NCBI GenBank assembly: GCA_022574065.1
Contig: JACZST010000047.1
Location: 1-10,341 of the forward strand
Length of the DNA stretch: 10,341 nucleotides
Direction of reading: 5' to 3'
Source: Acidobacteriota bacterium
GTDB lineage: Bacteria; Actinomycetota; Acidimicrobiia; Spongiisociales; UBA5794
Shown: piece after piece, positions 1-6,526 of the stretch
How the letters are laid out: each line of letters opens with the position of its first letter
How positions within the stretch are numbered: the stretch's first letter is position 1
Notes under the pieces: generated by a model
Seen by the model: the letters and a program-made list of their open reading frames with translations, nothing else
Told to the model about the DNA's origin: nothing
The model's database searches: none
Position numbers and translations under genes: made by a program

Positions 1-2
1 GG

Positions 3-329
3 ATCAATCGAGCCAAGTTCTGGTCGGGTGTCGGGGCGCTCATAGTCACATACATTGTGATCTTCGTTCTCTTCGCCATCGATTCGAGTGCATTGAGAGC
101 GCTGCTCGGTGTTGCGTACCTCGCCATGATCTGGCCCAGCCTTGCCATCTCCATCAAACGCTGGCACGACCGTGACAAATCAGGGTGGTGGGTGTTGATC
201 GGTCTGGTACCCGTCATCGGGGGGATCTGGGCGCTGGTCGAGACCGGGTTCCTTGCCGGGACCAGCGGCCCGAACCAGTACGGACTCGACCCGCTGGGGA
301 GAGGGGTCGCCGACCAACCGGCCATGTAG
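3..329 (+). CDS. DUF805 family inner-membrane protein (5' end outside window)
   Basis: The frame is open from the first bases, so the gene starts upstream of the window; 108 codons are visible, ending in TAG. The first visible residues, INRAKFW, match the 'GRINR..FW' start of DUF805 proteins, so probably only a few residues are missing. Three hydrophobic segments are visible (GALIVTYIVIFVLFAI, LLGVAYLAMIWPSLAISI and WWVLIGLVPVIGGIWALVE). Between the second and third lies the family signature KRWHDRDKSGWW, and near the C-terminus the GPNQYGLDPLG motif. DUF805 proteins are small integral membrane proteins of unknown biochemical role. A GTG at 57 could be taken as a start but would cut off the first membrane segment, so it is not preferred. 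The family call is firm; no function is known. Confidence 0.88.
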   Translation: MNRAKFWSGVGALIVTYIVIFVLFAIDSSALRALLGVAYLAMIWPSLAISIKRWHDRDKSGWWVLIGLVPVIGGIWALVETGFLAGTSGPNQYGLDPLGRGVADQPAM

Positions 330-473
330 GGCGCTGGCGAACACCGCGCTCCGGACGCAGCAAGTCCTGTGACGATAACCCCGTCGCGATGCCGAGGGCT
401 CAACAGCCGCTGACGCAAAGCGCGGTCCTATGCTCCCGTCGGTGAGTCGTTGGCAGAAGGAGGCGCCGGCTTC

Positions 474-858
474 GTGAGCTACGGACCCGCTCGTTCCGTC
501 GAGGCGCATGACACCGATGCCGGCAGCCACTTCCCAATGTGGTTCTTCGGCATGATCGGGATAGTCACTGCAACAACCGGCCTCTGGCTGTCAGCTGCAC
601 CAGAGAACAGTGAGCTGTCCCTGATCTTCGGCACGTTGGACATGTCCGATGTGTCGCGGTTGTTCGGTGGTCGGCGGCGTCGTGCTTGCTATAGCGATGT
701 TGAGCGCCGCGGGGCGCGACTATCACTTCCAGGCGGCATGGTGGATGGTGTTGTTGCAGGCAGTGCTCGGGCTTGTCGGGGTGGCCGCTGGGATCCTGGG
801 AGCCCTCGCCCTGCTCGACCGGGCGGACATCTACACCCTCCCCAGCCTTCCGTTCTAA
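474..858 (+). pseudogene. Small multi-pass membrane protein gene with a +1 frameshift
   Basis: Two overlapping frames together look like one protein. The first begins at GTG 474, preceded by GAAGGAGG at 456-463, and encodes a polar N-terminus followed by a membrane helix (MWFFGMIGIVTATTGLWLSA) and LSLIFGTLDMSDVSRLFG. At about 660-680 this frame turns into arginine-rich, non-hydrophobic sequence, while the frame shifted by one base continues as VVGGVVLAIAMLSAAG, then WWMVLLQAVLGLVGVAAGIL, and stops with TAA at 856-858 just before the next gene. Rejoined, it would be about 128 residues with three membrane helices. The one-base surplus sits in a GC-rich GGTGGTCGGCGGCGT stretch, so it could be a sequencing or assembly error, a true null mutation, or less likely programmed frameshifting. 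The downstream part alone could be called as a 69-residue ORF from ATG 649. I do not recognise the family. Confidence 0.6.
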
Positions 859-868
859 GGAGTGCATT

Positions 869-1309
869 GTGCCTGAGATGAGGACCCGGCCGCCGCTCGA
901 TGAGCTGCGGCGCATCTACGCCGAGACCGAGACGATCGCCGTGGTTGGTGCCTCCCCGGATACGACGAAGCGGGCCCAGGTGGTCCCGGCCTACCTCCAG
1001 GACCAGGGCTATCGGATCATCCCGGTCAATCCCGGTCGCGACGAGATCTTCGGGGAGAAAGCATATCCATCTCTGCTCGACATCCCAGGCCAGGTCGACG
1101 TCGTCGAGGTGTTTCGCCCTGCGGAGGAGACACCGGCGATCGCAGCCAACGCAGTCGAGATCGGTGCCAAGGTTCTGTGGCTCCAGCTGGGGATCATCTC
1201 AGAAGAAGCGGCCACGATCGCCGCCGAAGGCGGCCTCACCGTCGTGATGGACCACTGCATGGGTGCGATGCACGCCAAGCTCGGCTTGGGACCAGGCCCG
1301 GATCACTGA
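869..1309 (+). CDS. CoA-binding domain protein (YccU-like, CoA_binding_2)
   Basis: A 146-residue single-domain protein with a Rossmann fold of the CoA_binding_2 type. Family landmarks in order are IAVVGASPD (residues 23-31, the nucleotide-binding loop), IPVNPG (51-56), VDVVEVFRPAEETP (77-90), LWLQLGI (103-109) and MDHCMGAMH (127-135), which contains the family's conserved Cys. The GTG at 869 is chosen because AAGGAG lies at 857-862 with 6-nt spacing; an upstream in-frame ATG at 773 would run through the preceding gene. Relatives bind CoA or a similar nucleotide in the cytoplasm, and their physiological role is not settled. The gene starts 10 bp after the preceding membrane-protein frame, which suggests co-transcription. 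It is followed by a repeat-rich gap and then converging lon. Confidence 0.9.
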   Translation: MPEMRTRPPLDELRRIYAETETIAVVGASPDTTKRAQVVPAYLQDQGYRIIPVNPGRDEIFGEKAYPSLLDIPGQVDVVEVFRPAEETPAIAANAVEIGAKVLWLQLGIISEEAATIAAEGGLTVVMDHCMGAMHAKLGLGPGPDH

Positions 1310-1311
1310 GA

Positions 1312-1332
1312 CGCAAGTCGCAAGTCGCAAGT
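1312..1332 (+). repeat. Three tandem CGCAAGT heptamers just after a stop codon
   Basis: CGCAAGT occurs three times with no spacer, starting 2 bp after the TGA of the CoA-binding protein gene, and is followed by CGG. The same heptamer, on the other strand, follows the stop of the sulfite-oxidase-like gene near the other end of the window (9557-9577). Function is unknown; it may be the edge of a dispersed repeat. Confidence 0.75.
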
Positions 1333-1338
1333 CGGCTG

Positions 1339-1418
1339 TTCGCCTCTCCCACAAAGTGGGGAAGGCGCGAGCACCGGCCGGAAAGGCCGGAGCGCAGCGG
1401 AGGGGACTCTGGGAGCTT
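1339..1418 (+). repeat. R1 repeat, copy A (two-hairpin intergenic element)
   Basis: Stem 1 pairs 1341-1352 with 1356-1367 around an AAA loop: 12 rungs, with one C-A mismatch and one T-G wobble at rung 7. Stem 2 pairs CCGGCC (1374-1379) with GGCCGG (1385-1390). A conserved tail, AGCGGAGGGGACTCTGGGAG, begins at about 1396. The same architecture recurs at 8800-8870 and, inverted, at 8905-8973. The element lies in the gap between the converging CoA-binding and lon genes, so it could act as a transcript-end structure. There is no U-tract typical of an intrinsic terminator. Confidence 0.75.
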
Positions 1419-1455
1419 GGATGCCTCGACTGGGCGCACCGCGGGCACTCGTTCC

Positions 1456-1500
1456 CCTAAGGCCCCCTCTGCTGAGCAGCGAGTCGCAGCTCGCGAGCCC
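1456..1500 (-). repeat. Degenerate inverted R1-like copy (A')
   Basis: The stretch GGCCCCCTCTGCT, followed by a small hairpin of GCGAG (1479-1483) and CTCGC (1490-1494), resembles the inverted R1 copy at 8905-8973, which reads GAGCCCCCTCCGCT then a hairpin then CTCGCG. The stem-1 half is not recognisable. If real, copy A and A' form a facing pair like the one at 8800-8973. The alignment is by eye and weak. Confidence 0.35.
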
Positions 1501-1541
1501 TGGACTCAGACCTACGTAATCCGTAATACGCCTCTGCGGAC

Positions 1542-3857
1542 CTAGCCCTCTTCCAGTGCCAACTCCAACACCTTCGAAATGTCGTCGAGCGGGTGGAAGG
1601 TCATTGCTTCGGTGATCGATTCCGGGAGCTCGTCGAGATCGTCGGCGTTGCGTGTCGGGAGGATCACCTCGGTGAGGCCGGCCCGGTGGGCGGCGAGCAC
1701 CTTCTGCTTGAGGCCCCCAATCGGGAGGACTCGCCCTTGCAAGGTCAGCTCACCGGTCATGCCGATCGTGTCCTTCACCTTGCGTCCGGTGAACAGGCTG
1801 ACCAGGGCCGTCGTCATCGTGATCCCGGCGGATGGGCCGTCTTTGGGGATCGCTCCCGCAGGAACATGCAGATGGATGGCACGGTCGAGGTCGTCGGGGT
1901 CGATGCCGAGATCTTCAGCGTTGGACCGCACGTACGACAGGGCGATCTCCGCCGACTCTTTCATGACGTCGCCGAGCTGGCCGGTCACCGTCAATTCCCG
2001 ATTGCCTGGCATGACGGAGGCCTCGACGAATAGCACGTCGCCACCGGCTCCGGTCACGGCGAGGCCCGTTGCCACGCCGGGTACGCGCGTCCGTTCGCCG
2101 GCTTCATCCCTGAACACGGTTGGCTTACCCAGCAGGTCGACCAGGTCTACCTCGGTGACGTTCACCGTGTCCGTGTCATCGGTGGCGATCTTCATCGCGC
2201 TCTTCCTGGCCAACTTGTCCAACATGCGTTCGAGACCGCGCACTCCCGCCTCGCGGGTGTAACTCTCGATGATTGCCGCCATCGCCTCATCCGAAACGGT
2301 GACTTCCTCAGGCTCGAGTCCAACACTGGACAGACGCCGAGGCAGCAGGTGGTCGCGGGCGATTTCGACCTTCTCCTGGTCGGTATAACCGTCCAACCGG
2401 ATCACCTCGGTGCGATCGAGGAGGGCCGCGGGGATTGTTTCGATCACGTTGGCGGTGGCGATGAACAGCACGTCGGAGAGATCGAGGTCGAACTCGAGGT
2501 AGTGGTCGCGGAAGGTGTGGTTCTGGGCTGGGTCGAGCACCTCGAGCAGCGCAGACGACGGGTCGCCCCGCCAGTCCGATCCCACCTTGTCCATCTCGTC
2601 GAGCAGGAACACCGGGTTCATCGAACCGGCGTCGGTGAGCGCTCGTGCGATCCGCCCCGGACGGGCACCGACATAGGTGCGCCGGTGACCGCGGACCTCG
2701 GCTTCATCACGGATGCCTCCGAGGCTGACCCTGACGAACTTGCGTCCAAGCGCCCGTGCCACCGACTCGCCGAGGGAGGTCTTTCCCACCCCGGGCGGGC
2801 CGACGAGCAGCAGAATGGCACCCCCGCCCCTGCGGTGGTCGTCTTCGGCGTCGTCGACGCCGCGCTCCTTGCGCAGTTTGCGCACAGCCAGGTGCTCGAC
2901 GATGCGCTCCTTGACGTCTTCGAGACCGGTGTGGTCGGCATCGAGCACCGATCGAGCGTCGCCGAGGTCGAGGTTGTCCGTGGTTCGGGTGCCCCATGGG
3001 AGGTCGAACACGGTGTCGAGCCAGGTACGGATCCATCCGATCTCCGGGCTCTGATCGTTCATGCGCTCCAGTCTGTCGATCTCGCGTTCCACTGCCTCGG
3101 TGGTGGATTCCGGCATCTGAGCCTCGGCGAGCTTCTGCCGGTATTCATCGATGACCGTGCCGGTCTCCTCACCGAGCTCGGCCCGCAGCGATTCCATCTG
3201 CTGCCGGATCAGGTAGTCGCGCTGGCTGCGGTCGATCCGTTCGGTGGCGTCGTCGCGGACCTTCCGACGCAGCGTGATGTCGGCGAGCACGGTGTTCATC
3301 ATGTCGAGTGCTCGCTCGACGCGCTCGTGCACGTCGATGGTCTCGAGCAGCTCGATTTTCTGGGCGGTGGACAGATCCGGGGAGTGGACTGACAGGTCGA
3401 CGAGCTGGCCAGGGTCGTCGGCCCCAAGCAACCGGTCGGCGACCTCTCCTATCCCTCGGTGGTCGAGGATCTCGCTGACGACGGCTCGGAACTGGTTGGC
3501 GAGCTCCAGAGTCTCCTGGGAGTGATCGTGTGGTTCCTCTACGGGCATTGCCTCGACCCACAACACATCGGTGGTGCCGGGTTGGCCTGTCCCGATGCTG
3601 GCGCGAGCTACGCCGGAAATGAGCGCGGTAGTGCCCTCTCCGGTCACAACCTCTTGGATTTCGGCAATGGTGCCAACCCTGGCGTATTCACCTTCGAGCT
3701 GGGGGACGAGCAGGAGGCGACCACCGCTGTTCTCGGTGGCTGCGATGGCTCGCTTTGCCTCGTCGGACTCGATCGTGACGGTCACGACCATGTGCGGGAA
3801 GACGACACCGCTGCGGAGCGGGAGCACCGGCAGCGTTGTCGTGGTGAGGTCGGCCAT
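1542..3857 (-). CDS. lon: Lon protease (ATP-dependent serine protease La)
   Basis: A full-length 771-residue cytoplasmic Lon, degrading misfolded and specific regulatory proteins using ATP. In order: the LonN substrate-binding domain (LPVLPLRSGVVFPHMVV, residues 9-25), a long helical region, the AAA+ module with Walker A GPPGVGKT (353-360), Walker B VFLLDEMDK (416-424), sensor-1 N470 and the arginine-finger region DRTEV (481-485), then the protease domain. The catalytic dyad is S676 in PKDGPSAG and K719 in GGLKQK; their 43-residue spacing equals that of S679/K722 in E. coli Lon. Length is normal and no key residue is missing. The ATG at 3857 is preferred over a possible start 10 codons upstream because MADLTTTTLPVLPL fits the family N-terminus and GAAAGG lies about 10 nt before it. 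It is divergent from the RmuC gene across 230 bp. I saw no clear HspR/HAIR inverted repeat upstream. Confidence 0.98.
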   Translation of the reverse strand: MADLTTTTLPVLPLRSGVVFPHMVVTVTIESDEAKRAIAATENSGGRLLLVPQLEGEYARVGTIAEIQEVVTGEGTTALISGVARASIGTGQPGTTDVLWVEAMPVEEPHDHSQETLELANQFRAVVSEILDHRGIGEVADRLLGADDPGQLVDLSVHSPDLSTAQKIELLETIDVHERVERALDMMNTVLADITLRRKVRDDATERIDRSQRDYLIRQQMESLRAELGEETGTVIDEYRQKLAEAQMPESTTEAVEREIDRLERMNDQSPEIGWIRTWLDTVFDLPWGTRTTDNLDLGDARSVLDADHTGLEDVKERIVEHLAVRKLRKERGVDDAEDDHRRGGGAILLLVGPPGVGKTSLGESVARALGRKFVRVSLGGIRDEAEVRGHRRTYVGARPGRIARALTDAGSMNPVFLLDEMDKVGSDWRGDPSSALLEVLDPAQNHTFRDHYLEFDLDLSDVLFIATANVIETIPAALLDRTEVIRLDGYTDQEKVEIARDHLLPRRLSSVGLEPEEVTVSDEAMAAIIESYTREAGVRGLERMLDKLARKSAMKIATDDTDTVNVTEVDLVDLLGKPTVFRDEAGERTRVPGVATGLAVTGAGGDVLFVEASVMPGNRELTVTGQLGDVMKESAEIALSYVRSNAEDLGIDPDDLDRAIHLHVPAGAIPKDGPSAGITMTTALVSLFTGRKVKDTIGMTGELTLQGRVLPIGGLKQKVLAAHRAGLTEVILPTRNADDLDELPESITEAMTFHPLDDISKVLELALEEG

Positions 3858-3894
3858 GTGGTTTCTACCTTTCTTGATGCAAAACACAGGTCTC

Positions 3895-3908
3895 GTCTTG
3901 CGTCTTGC
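3895..3908 (-). repeat. Two tandem GTCTTGC heptamers upstream of lon
   Basis: GTCTTGC occurs twice in a row, reading GCAAGAC twice in the lon direction, about 40 bp upstream of the lon ATG. It differs by one base from the GACTTGC phase of the heptamer repeats at 1312-1332 and 9557-9577, so it may be a divergent member of the same family or chance. Confidence 0.35.
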
Positions 3909-3994
3909 CTCTTATGTCTGAGTTAGAACTGAACCGTAGGGCGATCTCGGCTATTCCTGGACATTGCCTGTTTGCCGCGGACCGGTTCGGGGTG

Positions 3995-4017
3995 AAACCT
4001 CTCCAGATAAGGGGTTT
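3995..4017 (+). other. Hairpin in the lon-rmuC divergent region
   Basis: AAACCTCT (3995-4002) pairs with AGGGGTTT (4010-4017), eight rungs with one T-G wobble and a 7-nt loop. It lies about 70 bp upstream of the RmuC start and 138 bp upstream of the lon start. It could be a leader structure or a protein-binding dyad; no T-tract follows it on either strand. The rest of the gap (3858-4087) shows no gene or clear promoter. Confidence 0.35.
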
Positions 4018-4087
4018 GGGAGCATCGGGGCGAATCTGTCACACCCTCGTGGCACGCTGCTCGCGTACGTCCGAATGGAGGAGCGCG

Positions 4088-5077
4088 ATGACGATGTTGT
4101 TAGCGGCGGCGGTGACCGCGATTGTCGGGGCAATGCTGGTTGGCGCAGTGGTGGTGCTCGGGATGCAGCTGGCTGCTGAGCGGCGACGCGGCATCGAATT
4201 TCCGCCTGGTCTCAATAGCGACGTCCTGGAACGCTTGGCGCGGATGCAGGGAGATCTCGACGCCAGACTGCTGTCGGTGGACCGGCGTATCGAAGGGGTC
4301 ACGGAGATGTTTGCCAGCCCCCAGGGCCGGGGAGGATGGGGCGAGCTGTCGCTGCGGCAGGCGCTCGAGCATGCCGGCCTCGTCGAGGGCCGCGATTACG
4401 AGTTGAACCGGGCGAACGGTGGCGAAGGTGGTCGTCCCGACGGGGTGATCAACCTGCCGGACGGCAGGCACATTGTGATCGACGCCAAGTTCCCCATTGC
4501 CAGGTTCAGAGACGCCTGCGCTGCGGAGAGTGCCGATGAGCGAGAGCGGCTGATGGGCGAGCATGGCCAAACCCTGGTGAGGATGGCGCGAGACCTGAAG
4601 AGCCGGGGCTACCACTCCGAGGCGACCGGAGGGTTCATCGTGATGTATGTGCCCGAGGAAGGGCTGTACGTCGAGGCGATGCGGGCCCGGCCCGGTCTTT
4701 TCGATGAGGTCAGGCGTCAGGGTGTGTTGCTCGCAGGCCCAGTGACGCTGCTGGCGTTGCTCGGGGTCACCGCCCAGGCAATCGGTGAGCACCGTGCCCT
4801 AGAAGAAGCCAGGCTCATCGTTGCCGACACCAAGGAGTTCCAGGTGCGGCTGGCCACGTTCGCCAAGCACCTGGCGGACGTGGGCAAGAAGCTCAACACG
4901 GTGGTCAAGGGTTACAACAGTGCGGTTGGGTCGTGGGAGGGTCGTCTCATCCCACACGTCGACAAGCTCGCCGCCCGTGCCCCAGGTGGCGCCGAGCCGG
5001 TCCGCCCTGCGGTGGTCGAGACCGCGGTTCGGGAATTGCCAGGAGGTGGCGAGCATCGGCTGACCATTGCGGGTTAG
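4088..5077 (+). CDS. rmuC: RmuC family DNA recombination protein
   Basis: A 329-residue protein with an N-terminal membrane anchor (residues 3-29, LLAAAVTAIVGAMLVGAVVV and on), a short coiled-coil-like stretch (44-72) and the RmuC domain. Hallmarks are GRGGWGELSLRQALEHAGL (80-98), then GRPDGVINLPDGRHIVIDAK (115-134), whose PD...D-x-K arrangement (P117-D118, D132, K134) is the PD-(D/E)XK-like nuclease core attributed to the family, GGFIVMYVPEE (181-191) and GPVTLLALL (217-225). E. coli RmuC limits recombination-mediated inversion at short inverted repeats, but its biochemical activity has not been settled. The coiled coil is much shorter than in E. coli RmuC, as is common in compact homologues. 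ATG 4088 is chosen because GGAGGAG (4077-4083) precedes it and it starts right at the membrane anchor. It is divergent from lon and convergent with arsM. Confidence 0.92.
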   Translation: MTMLLAAAVTAIVGAMLVGAVVVLGMQLAAERRRGIEFPPGLNSDVLERLARMQGDLDARLLSVDRRIEGVTEMFASPQGRGGWGELSLRQALEHAGLVEGRDYELNRANGGEGGRPDGVINLPDGRHIVIDAKFPIARFRDACAAESADERERLMGEHGQTLVRMARDLKSRGYHSEATGGFIVMYVPEEGLYVEAMRARPGLFDEVRRQGVLLAGPVTLLALLGVTAQAIGEHRALEEARLIVADTKEFQVRLATFAKHLADVGKKLNTVVKGYNSAVGSWEGRLIPHVDKLAARAPGGAEPVRPAVVETAVRELPGGGEHRLTIAG

Positions 5078-5154
5078 GCCCTCAGGCGATCCGGTCTTGC
5101 AGCGTGCCGGAGTCGAGGCATCGGTGAGCGGCGGCGGAGGGTGTCGTCGGCTTA

Positions 5155-5261
5155 GAGGCTCCGCAAATAGGGCGCGATCCGGTCTCTGTCGGCACGGCCA
5201 TTTGCGGAGCCGTGGCCCGAGCGGCCCGCCGCGAAGCGGCTAGAGCGGAAAAAATAGCTCC
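5155..5261 (+). repeat. R2 repeat, copy 1 (long inverted repeat plus hairpin)
   Basis: A perfect 12-bp inverted repeat, GGCTCCGCAAAT (5157-5168) and ATTTGCGGAGCC (5200-5211), encloses a 31-nt loop containing GGTCTCTGTCGG. It is followed by CGTGGCCC and a second hairpin, GCCGC-GAA-GCGGC (5228-5240), then an A-rich stretch (5248-5254) and GCTCC, which may be the truncated start of another unit 99 bp after the first. Copy 2 at 10214-10313 is in the same orientation and nearly the same by eye, apart from three deleted bases and scattered substitutions. It fills the gap between the converging RmuC and arsM genes. No open frame or terminator-like U-tract was seen. Confidence 0.8.
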
Positions 5262-5285
5262 ACTTCTGTCGAGACGACCGGTCAC

Positions 5286-6011
5286 CTATCGGTGCGCGCT
5301 CTTATGCGCCTGGATGATTGCCGAATGCATCCCGTCGGTGACGGCATGGCTCGGTCTGATTGAGATTTCCTTGAAGCCGGCGGCGGTCAGGCCGTTCTCG
5401 TATTCGGCGAACGACAAGGCCCCTGCGATGCACCCAACCCAGCTCCCTCGTTCCACGCGTTCCTCTGCGCTCAGCTGGTCTTCGGCCACCACGTCTGCGA
5501 TGCCGAGCCGCCCACCCGGCCGGAGGACCCTGAACATTTCCGAGAACACGCCTTCCTTGTCAGGGGAAAGATTGATCACGCAGTTGGAGATCACCACATC
5601 GACGGTTTCGGAATCGAGGGGGATGTCCTCGATGAACCCCTTGCGGAACTCAACGTTGTCGACACCGGCCTCGGCCGCATGTTTCCGGGCGAGATCCAGC
5701 ATCTCGTCGGTCATATCGATCCCGTAGGCGAATCCGGTCGCTCCCACCCGCTGCGCCGAGAGCAGCACGTCGATGCCTGCCCCCGACCCCAGATCGAGCA
5801 CGGTCTCCCCCTGCCGCAGATCGGCGACCGACGTCGGGTTCCCGCAGCCCAGGCTGGTCAGGGCGGCACCGTCTGGGAGTGAGACCAGGTCGTCGGCCAG
5901 GTACAACTGGGATCCGCAGCCCGACTCGTCGCAGCAGCCGTCAACACGCATGTTCTGTGCCATGTCGGCATATCGTTGCCGGACCACCTCGCGCAGGTCT
6001 TGATCAGCCAC
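5286..6011 (-). CDS. arsM: Arsenite S-adenosylmethionine methyltransferase
   Basis: A 241-residue SAM-dependent methyltransferase that, by family, converts cytoplasmic As(III) to methylated arsenicals, some volatile. The Rossmann core carries motif I VLDLGSGAGID (residues 71-81), GIDMTDEML (97-105) and FIEDIPL (126-132). ArsM-specific blocks are LGCGNP (54-59), VVISNCVINLSPDKEGVF (139-156) and CIAGALSF (194-201). Cysteines C56, C144 and C194 fit the conserved As(III)-binding thiols (the last two are 50 residues apart, as in algal ArsM C174/C224), and C26, C27 and C32 form an extra N-terminal cluster. GTG 6011 is preceded by GAGGAGGAG at about 5-nt spacing. It is divergent from arsR and probably repressed by it. 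No arsenic pump or reductase gene is within the window. Confidence 0.95.
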   Translation of the reverse strand: MADQDLREVVRQRYADMAQNMRVDGCCDESGCGSQLYLADDLVSLPDGAALTSLGCGNPTSVADLRQGETVLDLGSGAGIDVLLSAQRVGATGFAYGIDMTDEMLDLARKHAAEAGVDNVEFRKGFIEDIPLDSETVDVVISNCVINLSPDKEGVFSEMFRVLRPGGRLGIADVVAEDQLSAEERVERGSWVGCIAGALSFAEYENGLTAAGFKEISIRPSHAVTDGMHSAIIQAHKSAHR

Positions 6012-6038
6012 CGCTCCTCCTCATCCTCATGATTCCAC

Positions 6039-6074
6039 CATATCGACCGCCATCGATATGATAAGCTCTCATAT
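6039..6074. promoter_or_regulatory. Palindromic ArsR operator between arsM and arsR
   Basis: CATATCGA (6039-6046) and TCGATATG (6053-6060) form a perfect 8+8 bp palindrome with a 6-nt spacer. An overlapping second dyad, ATATGA (6056-6061) and TCATAT (6069-6074), continues it toward arsR. ArsR-family dimers bind imperfect AT-rich dyads of this size. A weak forward -10, TATGAT (6057-6062), lies inside the palindrome and could serve arsR, though no good -35 was seen. One bound dimer could therefore silence both genes. Confidence 0.65.
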
Positions 6075-6087
6075 AGACAGTTGTCAA
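6058..6087 (-). promoter_or_regulatory. Predicted sigma70-type promoter for arsM
   Basis: Read on the minus strand, TTGACA (6087-6082) is followed after 18 nt by TATCAT (6063-6058). The transcript would begin near 6050, about 40 nt before the arsM GTG. The -10 box overlaps the operator palindrome, which fits repression by ArsR. Confidence 0.6.
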
Positions 6088-6108
6088 TACATCGTTAGGA
6101 TGAGTTTC

Positions 6109-6441
6109 ATGGATGTCAAAGTTATCGAGCCCTGCTGCGAGCCGGTGCTCGTCGAGGCGCTCGACCACACCGAGGCCGACGAGCTGGCGGCGGCCTTCAA
6201 GGTGCTGGCGGATCCGGTGCGGCTCCGCTTACTCAGTCTCGTCGCCACCGCCCCGGACGGCGAGCTGTGCGCTTGCGATGTGGTCGACATGATTGGGCGG
6301 AGCCAGCCGACCGTCAGTCACCACCTGTCGATTCTGGCCGACGCTGGCCTGCTGGCTCGAGAGCAGCGAGGTCGCTGGGCGTACTTCCGAGTGGACCCCG
6401 ATCGGGTCGCCGTGCTCCGGGATGCGTTGATGATCGCGTGA
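6109..6441 (+). CDS. arsR: ArsR-family arsenic-responsive repressor
   Basis: A 110-residue winged-helix regulator. The DNA-recognition helix lies around SQPTVSHHLSILADAGLL (the QPTVSHHL motif is typical), followed by the wing REQRGRWAYFRV. Candidate As(III) ligands are C54 and C56 in ELCACDVV, the position of the ELCVCD motif of E. coli ArsR, and the N-terminal pair C9-C10 in EPCCEP, the arrangement used with a helix Cys in Corynebacterium ArsR1. Binding arsenite should release the protein from the operator and switch on arsM. ATG 6109 is chosen because AGGA (6097-6100) precedes it by 8 nt; an ATG at 6100 is possible, and an in-frame start at 6058 would lie in the operator. It is divergent from arsM with a 97-bp gap. 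No terminator was recognised in the 85 bp before the next gene. Confidence 0.94.
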   Translation: MDVKVIEPCCEPVLVEALDHTEADELAAAFKVLADPVRLRLLSLVATAPDGELCACDVVDMIGRSQPTVSHHLSILADAGLLAREQRGRWAYFRVDPDRVAVLRDALMIA

Positions 6442-6526
6442 CTTTTAGCTGATTCTCATGGTGCCGGGGGCTGGTTTTCCGAAATGCCTCATATCCTCGG
6501 TGCTCGATGAGCGGAAGGTCCGAGGT

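Noticed and set aside
773..868. Longer N-terminus for the CoA-binding protein
   Set aside because: It would overlap the better-supported hydrophobic frame ending at 858, and GTG 869 has a well-placed ribosome-binding site.
1310..1541. Small protein genes in the lon downstream gap
   Set aside because: The short open frames here run through R1 hairpins and heptamer repeats and give Arg/Pro/Gly-rich translations without conserved features.
2349..3392. A 347-codon plus-strand open frame opposite lon
   Set aside because: It lies wholly inside the intact, motif-complete lon gene and its translation resembles no protein family. Long antisense frames are expected in GC-rich genes.
3905..4087. Longer N-terminus for RmuC from ATG 3905
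   Set aside because: The added residues are not hydrophobic or RmuC-like, the strong GGAGGAG site precedes ATG 4088, and the membrane anchor begins there.
5155..5261. Intrinsic terminator for RmuC or arsM
   Set aside because: The stems are strong but no T-tract follows on the relevant strand, and the same structure occurs upstream of another gene at 10214, so a plain terminator does not explain it.
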